From an uncultured Oscillospiraceae bacterium (GTDB lineage Bacteria > Bacillota > Clostridia > Oscillospirales > Oscillospiraceae), in the NCBI GenBank assembly GCA_934515035.1, contig CAKSXP010000092.1, positions 1 through 7,209 of the forward strand: a stretch of 7,209 nucleotides of DNA, in the 5' to 3' direction. Shown here piece by piece: positions 1 to 4,934 of the stretch. The notes under the pieces were generated by a model that saw only the letters and a program-made list of their open reading frames with translations, ran no database searches and was not told the DNA's origin. A program made the translations under genes and the position numbers. How positions within the stretch are numbered: the first letter of the stretch is position 1; the number at the start of each line of letters is the position of its first letter.

Positions 1-53
1 CAGTGACCCCCTGCTTGTAAGGCAGGTGCTCTAACCAGCTGAGCTATGCTCCC
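1..53 (-). tRNA. tRNA-Val (anticodon UAC), 3' part cut by window edge
   Basis: Read on the minus strand, this begins GGGAGCA (acceptor 5' arm), TA, then a D arm GCTC-AGCTGGTTA-GAGC. The anticodon arm is CCTGC-CTTACAA-GCAGG, then the variable loop GGGTC and the first bases of the T arm. The seven-base anticodon loop CTTACAA places TAC at positions 34-36, so the tRNA reads valine codons. The T loop, the 3' acceptor strand and CCA lie outside the window. A consensus promoter sits about 17 bases upstream of the mature 5' end. Identity rests on cloverleaf geometry and the anticodon. Confidence 0.93.
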
Positions 54-69
54 AAACAACAGCTCTATG

Positions 70-98
70 ATTATACTAAAGCACTTCCGCCTTGTCAA
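70..98 (-). promoter_or_regulatory. Consensus sigma-A promoter of tRNA-Val
   Basis: On the minus strand TTGACA (98-93) is followed after exactly 17 bases by TATAAT (75-70). Both hexamers match the consensus fully. Transcription would start near 63, about ten bases before the mature tRNA 5' end at 53. The promoter lies between the hslO stop codon and the tRNA, so the tRNA can be expressed independently of the upstream operon. Confidence 0.88.
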
Positions 99-116
99 GT
101 ATTTATAAACGCAAAA

Positions 117-998
117 TCAATTCTCTTCCTGCTGTTCCAGAAGCCCTCTCAGCTCCTCCGGCGAAAAGCGGTACACGCTGTCGCAGAACTGGCAGCTGAC
201 CTCCGTTTCCTCTCCGGAAGCGATCATCTCCTCCAGCTCCTCGCGTCCGATGCTTGCCATGGCTCCAAGCACCCGCTCACGGCTGCAATAGCACCGGTAT
301 TCGACGGGAACCTCGGCAAGTATCCTGGGCTCCAGCCCGGCCATGACGCCCTCGACCACGGCTTCAAGACCGCCGCTGCACAGCAGCTCTGTCACGGGCT
401 TCATCCGCGATATATTCTCCTCCAGCTTTGCTGTCGTCTCTTCATCCGCGGACGGCATCAGCTGTACAAGAAATCCTCCGGCCGTCAGAATAGAGCGGTC
501 GGTATCCACCAGCACGCCCAGCCCGCAGGCCGCGCCCACCTGTTCGCTGGAGACATAATAGCTCGTAACGTCCTCCGCTATCTCTCCGCTGACGAGCGCC
601 GTGCTTCCGATATACGGCTCCTTGAGTCCGATGTCGCGGCTGACAGTCAGCATACCGTCCCTGCCGACGGCGCCGCCGACGTCCAGCTTTCCGTCCGCGC
701 GGAGCGGAAGATCAACGTCCGGGTGCTGCACATAGCCGCGCACATTTCCGCCGGAATCGGAGACCGCTATCACGCTTCCGAGCGGTCCTCCGCCGTTTAT
801 GCGCATTGTCAGCGTTCCGTCCTCTTCCTTGAGAAGCTCGCCGAGCATGGACGCCGCGCAGAGCGTGCGCCCCAGCGCCGCGCTTGCAACAGGCGTCAGA
901 TTGTGTATCGTTCTGGCCCGCTCTGTCAGGTCCCTGCCATATATAGCCGATATTTTCGCGCTTCCGTCGCCGGATACCGCGCGTATGATCCTGTCCAT
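117..998 (-). CDS. hslO: Hsp33 redox-regulated holdase chaperone
   Basis: This encodes a 293-residue cytoplasmic chaperone of the Hsp33 family, which under oxidative unfolding stress loses zinc, forms disulfides and binds unfolding proteins. The sequence shows the N-terminal Hsp33 fold, with the family-typical stretch GGGPLGS near residues 69-75 and GYVQHP near 88-93. The C-terminal zinc redox switch is CYC (C236, C238) plus CQFC (C269, C272), so all four zinc ligands are present. Length is normal for the family. The ATG is preceded by GGAGGAAA (1010-1003) at good spacing, and the gene starts 13 bases after the methyltransferase stop, so it is probably the last gene of the yerC-methyltransferase unit. 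No terminator hairpin is visible between its stop and the tRNA promoter. Confidence 0.96.
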   Translation of the reverse strand: MDRIIRAVSGDGSAKISAIYGRDLTERARTIHNLTPVASAALGRTLCAASMLGELLKEEDGTLTMRINGGGPLGSVIAVSDSGGNVRGYVQHPDVDLPLRADGKLDVGGAVGRDGMLTVSRDIGLKEPYIGSTALVSGEIAEDVTSYYVSSEQVGAACGLGVLVDTDRSILTAGGFLVQLMPSADEETTAKLEENISRMKPVTELLCSGGLEAVVEGVMAGLEPRILAEVPVEYRCYCSRERVLGAMASIGREELEEMIASGEETEVSCQFCDSVYRFSPEELRGLLEQQEEN

Positions 999-1011
999 AG
1001 TTTTCCTCCAC

Positions 1012-1752
1012 TCAGTGCGGCGTGTTCTGGGCCGTGATAAAGATGCGCCCTTCCGTGTTCTGCGGCCCGTCTTTCAATATTTCGATGTCCGTAAAGCCCT
1101 CGCTCTCGAGTATGCGGCGCAGCATTTCCGGTTCGTGGGCATACTCGATGTGCTCTTCCTCCTCGCGCCGCCAGAGTCCGCTGCCGATCTGGGAAAAAAT
1201 GTCCATCCCGTAGAACAGACATTCCTCGTCCTCGTCGAACTCCGCGCGCCAGAGGCACAGAAGTCCTTCCGCCTCGTCGGCGAAAAGCTCGCCGTCGAGC
1301 GAACGCAGACGCTCCGGCGTGTTCAGGTCGAACATCAGCATACCGTCCGGTTCAACGAAAAGATGGAGCCTTCGGAAAATTTCCGGCAGCTCCTCCTTCG
1401 GTATGTAGTTTATTCCGTCAAGACTGCACACGGCGGCGTCTACCGTACCGTAAAGATCCAGCTCGTCCAGCGGCTGACAGATGATGAGCGGCTTGACACC
1501 GCCGGTATTTTCCGACTTTGCACAAAGCTCCGAAAGCATATCCTCCGACGCATCGACCGCGATCATCTCATACCCGCGCTCGGCGAGCATACACGTGAGC
1601 GTTCCCGTGCCGCAGGCCATATCGAGGACAGTTCTGATCTCCCTCCGGCCCTTTTCGCGGAACATCCGCTCGAAAAACGAGGCAAATTCTTCGTATGGTA
1701 TATCCGCCGTTAAAACGTCGTACCAGTGCGCGAGCGGACCATAGGCGCTCAC
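1012..1752 (-). CDS. Class I SAM-dependent methyltransferase, substrate unknown
   Basis: This is a 246-residue Rossmann-fold methyltransferase. The N-terminus (YGPLAHWYDVLT, residues 4-15) is the usual 'Y..lA..YD.l' lead-in of small-molecule-type methyltransferases. Motif I is VLDMACGTGTL (42-52), the glycine-rich SAM site. AVDAS (65-69) carries the acidic residue (D67) expected to bind the SAM ribose, and CSLDGINY (109-116) matches the motif IV region. The family does not reveal the substrate. The start is GTG at 1752-1750, overlapping the stop of the upstream regulator as GTGA, with GAGGAGG just upstream; this suggests translational coupling. The gene lies between a DNA-binding protein and hslO. 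No membrane segment or extra domain is visible. Confidence 0.88.
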   Translation of the reverse strand: MSAYGPLAHWYDVLTADIPYEEFASFFERMFREKGRREIRTVLDMACGTGTLTCMLAERGYEMIAVDASEDMLSELCAKSENTGGVKPLIICQPLDELDLYGTVDAAVCSLDGINYIPKEELPEIFRRLHLFVEPDGMLMFDLNTPERLRSLDGELFADEAEGLLCLWRAEFDEDEECLFYGMDIFSQIGSGLWRREEEEHIEYAHEPEMLRRILESEGFTDIEILKDGPQNTEGRIFITAQNTPH

Positions 1753-2060
1753 TCGCCGTCCTCCTCTTTTTCCTGCTGGGCCAGGCGCTCAAATACGACG
1801 GCATAGCCGTCCTTGCCGTATTGCAGGCTCCTGTTGACACGGCTGATAGTTGCGCTGGAAGCTCCGGTCTGCTCCAGAATGTCGTTATAGATAAGGCCCT
1901 TGCTGAGCAGGACGGCGACCTGATAGCGCTGCTCGAGCGCGCGCAGCTCTGTCACCGTGCACAGATCGTCAAAAAAATTGACGCATTCGTCCACTGTTTT
2001 GAGGGTAAGAATGGCCTTATACATATCCATATTTCTGGGTTTTTTCATATTTTTGTTCAT
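1749..2060 (-). CDS. yerC: YerC/TrpR-like helix-turn-helix regulator
   Basis: This is a 103-residue protein of the TrpR superfamily, YerC/YecD type. It is all-helical, with LEQRYQVAVLLSKG (42-55) leading into the helix-turn-helix YNDILEQTGASSATISRVNRSL (about 58-79). The segment ATISRVNR is the recognition-helix signature of this family and is followed by the usual YGKDGY. A highly charged tail (QQEKEEDGE) ends the protein. Proteins of this group are DNA-binding regulators, but their effector and target are not evident here. ATG at 2060 has GAGGA (about 2070-2066) upstream; M5 and M11 are possible later starts with less support. It is the first gene of a minus-strand unit, overlapping the methyltransferase start, and it may regulate its own promoter. 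Confidence 0.88.
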   Translation of the reverse strand: MNKNMKKPRNMDMYKAILTLKTVDECVNFFDDLCTVTELRALEQRYQVAVLLSKGLIYNDILEQTGASSATISRVNRSLQYGKDGYAVVFERLAQQEKEEDGE

Positions 2061-2101
2061 TATCGTTCCTCACATTATGTTAATTATTTGTCTATATATA
2101 T

Positions 2102-2115
2102 CGAACGCTTGTTCT
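2102..2115. promoter_or_regulatory. LexA/DinR-like palindrome (GAAC-N4-GTTC)
   Basis: CGAACGCTTGTTCT contains a perfect GAAC-N4-GTTC inverted repeat (2103-2114), the core of the Gram-positive LexA (DinR) operator CGAACRNRYGTTYC; 12 of 14 positions agree. It lies roughly 12-25 bases downstream of the predicted transcription start of the yerC unit, where a bound repressor could block transcription. It could instead be an operator for YerC itself. No LexA gene is in the window. Confidence 0.45.
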
Positions 2116-2133
2116 TATGATTCCCGGATATAT

Positions 2134-2160
2134 ATTATAGCACTAAAGTGAAAAAGTAAA
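2134..2160 (-). promoter_or_regulatory. Extended -10 promoter of the yerC-methyltransferase-hslO unit
   Basis: On the minus strand TATAAT (2139-2134) is a perfect -10 hexamer preceded by TGC, which is the extended -10 TGn element. The best -35 is TTTACT (2160-2155), a 4/6 match with a short 15-base spacer, so recognition would lean on the extended -10. Transcription would start near 2127, giving a leader of about 67 nt before yerC. Confidence 0.65.
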
Positions 2161-2175
2161 GGACGAATTTTGTTC

Positions 2176-2204
2176 TTGCAAATACTTTCGTCATATACTA
2201 CAAT
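2176..2204 (+). promoter_or_regulatory. Sigma-A promoter of purA
   Basis: TTGCAA (2176-2181) and TACAAT (2199-2204) are each 5/6 matches to consensus and are separated by exactly 17 bases. Transcription would start near 2211, immediately before the first leader hairpin. The promoter faces away from the yerC promoter and the two -35 regions are about 15 bases apart, so a regulator bound between them could affect both. Confidence 0.8.
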
Positions 2205-2211
2205 TAATCAC

Positions 2212-2295
2212 GCGGACGGGCCGCCGTCCGCCAAAGCCGAAAGGCGAAAAGCGCCGAAAAGAGGCGCTGCCGGGCGGCACGGGGCCGATACCCGT
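2212..2295 (+). promoter_or_regulatory. Structured purA leader with five short hairpins
   Basis: The predicted purA 5' UTR contains consecutive perfect stems. They are GCGGACGG/CCGTCCGC (2212-2219 with 2224-2231), GCC-GAAA-GGC (2236-2245), AGCGCC/GGCGCT (about 2250-2267), TGCC-GGGC-GGCA (2268-2279) and ACGGG/CCCGT (2279-2283 with 2291-2295). The last two share one base. GACGGG at 2215-2220 can also pair with CCCGTC at 2291-2296, excluding stems 1 and 5. I compared it by eye with ZTP, glycine, guanidine, purine, THF, TPP and cobalamin riboswitch consensus features and did not recognise any. There is no U-tract, so a simple attenuator is unlikely; a role in translation or mRNA stability is possible. 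The function is unknown. Confidence 0.5.
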
Positions 2296-2315
2296 CAGTC
2301 CAGGCAAAACTTGTT

Positions 2316-2325
2316 ATATCCGAAC
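2316..2325 (+). promoter_or_regulatory. PurBox-like half site next to the purA ribosome binding site
   Basis: ATATCCGAAC matches the first ten positions of the Gram-positive PurR box AWWWCCGAACWWT, but the last three (GGA) do not fit. Known PurBoxes lie upstream of the promoter and often as inverted pairs. This one is single, within the transcribed leader, and abuts the GGAGG ribosome binding site (2326-2330), so chance is a serious alternative. Confidence 0.2.
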
Positions 2326-2339
2326 GGAGGTCAACATCA

Positions 2340-3623
2340 ATGGTCAAAGCAATAGTGGGCGCAAACTGGGGCGACGAGGGCAAGGGCAAGATAACCGACC
2401 TGCTCGCCGAAAATTCAGACGTCGTTATACGTTTTCAGGGCGGCGCCAACGCGGGACACACGATCATCAACGACTTCGGCCGCTTCTCGCTGCACACTCT
2501 CCCCTCCGGCTCATTTTACCCCCATGTTACCAATATAATCGGAAACGGCGTTGCCCTCGACATTCAGAAGCTTGTTGACGAGCTCGACAGTCTGACGGCT
2601 CAGGGCGTTCCGGCGCCTAACCTTCTCGTATCGGAGCGCGCGCAGCTTCTGATGCCCTATCACATTCTTCAGGACAGCTATGAGGAAGAGCGTCTCGGCG
2701 GAAAAGCCTTCGGCTCCACCAAGAGCGGCATAGCGCCCTTCTATTCCGATAAATACGCAAAGACCGGCATACAGGTCTGCGACCTGTTCGAGCCCGAACG
2801 TCTGCGCAGCAGGCTCTTCGCCGCGCTCGAGATCAAGAACGTTCTCTTTGAGCACCTTTACCGCAAGCCTGCCGTGGACGGCGGCCAGCTTTATGAACAG
2901 CTTCTCGCTCTCGGTGAGAAGATCCGCCCCTACGTCGGAGACACAGTGAGCTTTGTTCACGACGCGCTCTCCGCCGGAAAGAACATACTGCTTGAGGGTC
3001 AGCTCGGCTCCATGAAGGATCCCGACCTGGGTATCTTCCCGATGACCACCTCGTCCCACACGCTTGCCGGCTTCGGCTGCATCGGAGCGGCCGTTCCCCC
3101 GACGGCGATAAAGGACATCGTCTGCGTCACCAAGGCATATTCCTCCTGCGTCGGCTCACAGACCGAACCCTTCGTCAGCGAGCTGCACGGCGCGGAGGCG
3201 GACGAGCTTCGCATCCGCGGCGGTGACAAGGGCGAATTCGGCGCGACGACCGGACGTCCCCGCAGAGTCGGCTGGTTCGACACCGTGGCAACGCGGTACG
3301 GCTGCATGGTGCAGGGCGCGACCGAGGCTGCTCTGACCTGTCTGGACGTTCTCGGTTATCTCGACGAGATCAAGGTCTGCACCGGATACGAGATCGACGG
3401 GACCGTCACCGATAAGTTTCCCACGACGCCGGGACTCGAGCGTGCAAAGCCCGTTTTCGAGACACTGCCCGGCTGGAAGTGCGACATCCGCGGCTGCAAG
3501 AGCTATTCCGAGCTTCCCGCAGAGGCAAAGGCTTATGTCGATTTCCTCGAGGAAAAGATCGCCTGCCCGATACACATGGTCTCCACCGGACCGCGCCGCG
3601 AGGACATCGCCTTCCGCGCATAA
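2340..3623 (+). CDS. purA: Adenylosuccinate synthetase, divergent subfamily
   Basis: PurA joins IMP and aspartate using GTP to give adenylosuccinate, the first committed step to AMP, in the cytoplasm. The product is 427 residues, normal for the family. The P-loop is GANWGDEGKGK (7-17), with catalytic D12 and the second catalytic residue H40 in QGGANAGHT (33-41). The aspartate loop GATTGRPRR (301-309) and STGP (415-418) are intact. Several other sites differ from the classic enzyme: GSTKSGIAPFYSDKYAK (125-141) in place of GTTGRGIGP...AR, EGQLGS (219-224) in place of EGAQGT, and TCLD (333-336) in place of the guanine-binding TKLD. It is still clearly PurA, because both catalytic residues remain. 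ATG has GGAGG (2326-2330) nine bases upstream. It is a single-gene unit with its own promoter, a structured leader and a following hairpin. Confidence 0.96.
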   Translation: MVKAIVGANWGDEGKGKITDLLAENSDVVIRFQGGANAGHTIINDFGRFSLHTLPSGSFYPHVTNIIGNGVALDIQKLVDELDSLTAQGVPAPNLLVSERAQLLMPYHILQDSYEEERLGGKAFGSTKSGIAPFYSDKYAKTGIQVCDLFEPERLRSRLFAALEIKNVLFEHLYRKPAVDGGQLYEQLLALGEKIRPYVGDTVSFVHDALSAGKNILLEGQLGSMKDPDLGIFPMTTSSHTLAGFGCIGAAVPPTAIKDIVCVTKAYSSCVGSQTEPFVSELHGAEADELRIRGGDKGEFGATTGRPRRVGWFDTVATRYGCMVQGATEAALTCLDVLGYLDEIKVCTGYEIDGTVTDKFPTTPGLERAKPVFETLPGWKCDIRGCKSYSELPAEAKAYVDFLEEKIACPIHMVSTGPRREDIAFRA

Positions 3624-3659
3624 ACCTGTACATTCCCGCCTGTGAAATGTTGAATTCAT

Positions 3660-3707
3660 GAAAAAAAGCGACCCTCCGCCTGCTGTAAGCTTTGGCGGAG
3701 GGTCTTT
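3660..3707 (+). terminator. Hairpin terminator downstream of purA
   Basis: GACCCTCCGCC (3670-3680) and GGCGGAGGGTC (3694-3704) form a perfect 11-bp stem with a 13-base loop, starting 46 bases after the purA stop. The plus-strand tail is only TTTC, while an A-run (3660-3667) lies on the 5' side. The better U-tract is therefore on the minus strand. It probably works for purA and may also stop antisense transcription. Confidence 0.75.
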
Positions 3708-3725
3708 CACGCTCTGCTGGTGCAA

Positions 3726-3760
3726 GCCCGGAAACGCTGTAAAATCAGGTTCTTCCGGGC
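3726..3760. other. Isolated intergenic inverted repeat
   Basis: GCCCGGAA (3726-3733) and TTCCGGGC (3753-3760) form a perfect 8-bp stem around a 19-base loop. It lies beyond the purA terminator and upstream of the next promoter, so it belongs to neither coding transcript as drawn. There is no U-tract on either strand, so it is not an obvious terminator. The rest of the gap to 3830 is AT-rich and shows nothing else I can support. Confidence 0.4.
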
Positions 3761-3830
3761 ACAGAATATTATTGTATTGTCAGACTGCATATACTATGTT
3801 AAAATATTGATAAACTATACGAAAAAGCTG

Positions 3831-3861
3831 TTGACATTCCACTTTCCGGAACGTGTACAAT
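3831..3861 (+). promoter_or_regulatory. Sigma-A promoter of the gamma-CA/nfeD/SPFH unit
   Basis: TTGACA (3831-3836) is a perfect -35 and TACAAT (3856-3861) a 5/6 -10, but the spacer is 19 bases, longer than optimal. The spacer holds a TTCCGGAA palindrome (3844-3851), a possible operator. Predicted transcription starts near 3868, leaving a short leader of under 30 nt before the first ATG. Confidence 0.65.
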
Positions 3862-3895
3862 AAGCCTGCAAACCAAAAAGAGAGAGGGAATCAAA

Positions 3896-4459
3896 ATGAT
3901 CCTGTCATTTGAGGGGCACACTCCCGAGATCGGCGAGGGGACTTATATAAGTCCGACCGCCACGGTCGTCGGGAATGTAAAGATCGGAAGGTCCTGCTAT
4001 ATCGGTCACAGTGCCGTCGTGCGCGGGGATTACAGCCGCATAGAGATCGGCGACTTTACCTCCGTCGAGGAGGGCGTTGTCGTCCATGCGCCGCCCGACA
4101 CCGTCGCGCAGATCGGCGAGCATGTGACCATCGGCCACAACGCCGTGGCGCACAGCCGGTTTATCGACGACTGGGCCGTTATCGGCATGTGCTCCGTCAC
4201 CAGCATCGGCTCCCGCATAGGACGGTGGGCCGTGATAGCGGAGGGCGCCGTTGTCAAGCAGCGCGCGGAGATACCGGACGATACCGTCGCCGCGGGCACG
4301 CCCGCAGTACCGATCCGACCCGTTTCCGATAAGGAAAAAGAGCTCTGGACCGGGGTCAAGGAACTGTATAACGGCCTTGCCGGCAGATATCTTACCGATT
4401 CGGAAGTCATCGGACAGCATCCGCTGCACATCGATCATCTGAAGGAGGAATTGCCATGA
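3896..4459 (+). CDS. Gamma-carbonic-anhydrase-like left-handed beta-helix protein
   Basis: This 187-residue cytoplasmic protein is built of hexapeptide repeats forming a left-handed beta-helix (about residues 10-140), followed by a helical C-terminal segment. It belongs to the gamma-CA/PaaY/CaiE/YrdA group, which are trimeric metalloproteins, some with carbonic anhydrase activity and some thioesterases or of unknown role. The three metal ligands are visible: H64 (VVVH) and the pair H81 and H86 (IGHNAVAH), with the usual five-residue step. The structural R43/D45 pair (RGD) is present. The conserved N-x-Q-D just before the first ligand is replaced by S-V-E-E (56-59), so true carbonic anhydrase activity is uncertain. 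ATG has GAGAGGGA upstream. It is first in its operon, and its stop overlaps the NfeD start as ATGA. Confidence 0.88.
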   Translation: MILSFEGHTPEIGEGTYISPTATVVGNVKIGRSCYIGHSAVVRGDYSRIEIGDFTSVEEGVVVHAPPDTVAQIGEHVTIGHNAVAHSRFIDDWAVIGMCSVTSIGSRIGRWAVIAEGAVVKQRAEIPDDTVAAGTPAVPIRPVSDKEKELWTGVKELYNGLAGRYLTDSEVIGQHPLHIDHLKEELP

Positions 4460-4896
4460 TAGCATTCTGGTCCGCCGCAATAGTAATATTTCTCGTCATA
4501 GAGGGCGTGACCGCCGGGCTGGCCTCTATCTGGTTTGCAATAGGCTCCGCCGCGGCGCTCATCAGCGCGCTTTTCGGCGCGCCCGTCTGGCTTCAGATCG
4601 TCTGGTTCGTCATCATCTCCGGAGTCACGCTTTTCTTCACCCGGCCGCTGGCAAAGAAATACGTAAACTCCAGGACCGTACCGACGAACGCCGACCGCCT
4701 GATCGGCATGGAGGGCATCGTCACCGAACGCATCGACAACCTGAAGGGGACCGGATTGGTCGCCATCGACGGAAAAACATGGACGGCGCGCTCCGCCGGA
4801 GACGAGATCATCGAAAAGGGCGCAAAGGTCAACGCTCTTGAGATATCCGGAGTCAAGCTCATCGTCGCAGAGGCCCGCGAACACGCCGAAGCCTGA
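4456..4896 (+). CDS. NfeD-like membrane protein, short form
   Basis: This 146-residue protein has three predicted membrane segments, roughly residues 3-22, 25-41 and 45-62. A soluble C-terminal OB-fold domain of NfeD type follows (about 82-138), with LIGMEGIVTERI, the central GTGLVAIDGKTW and a final KVNALEISGVKLIV. There is no N-terminal ClpP-like protease domain, so it is the short NfeD1b type. NfeD proteins of this kind are encoded next to SPFH proteins and are thought to interact with them in membrane microdomains; the next gene is exactly such a partner. The start overlaps the upstream stop as ATGA and is preceded by AAGGAGG (4441-4447), so translation is probably coupled. Confidence 0.88.
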   Translation: MIAFWSAAIVIFLVIEGVTAGLASIWFAIGSAAALISALFGAPVWLQIVWFVIISGVTLFFTRPLAKKYVNSRTVPTNADRLIGMEGIVTERIDNLKGTGLVAIDGKTWTARSAGDEIIEKGAKVNALEISGVKLIVAEAREHAEA

Positions 4897-4934
4897 AAAC
4901 ACAAGAACCGGATCACAAAAAAGGAGGAAGTTCA

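Noticed and set aside
799..1713. A 304-residue plus-strand open frame across hslO and the methyltransferase
   Set aside because: It is antisense to two well-recognised genes and spans their junction. It is Arg/Leu-rich as expected of shadow frames in GC-rich DNA and shows no domain.
2164..2176. A second LexA-like site (CGAAT...GTTC) between the divergent promoters
   Set aside because: The half-sites are separated by three bases rather than four and one half is GAAT, so it does not fit the operator geometry.
2212..2300. ZTP, glycine or guanidine-III riboswitch in the purA leader
   Set aside because: Fragments such as CAGGCAAAAC and ATACCCGTCAG look vaguely similar, but the conserved cores and the order of helices of these classes are not present.
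2340..3623. PurZ (phage-type 2-aminoadenine pathway enzyme) instead of PurA
   Set aside because: The divergent residues raised the idea, but PurZ lacks the catalytic aspartate, whereas D12 in WGDEGKGK and H40 are present here. No phage nucleotide genes are nearby.
3905..4480. A 191-residue minus-strand frame opposite the gamma-CA-like gene
   Set aside because: It is antisense to a gene with clear hexapeptide repeats and metal histidines, and has no supporting start signal or motif.
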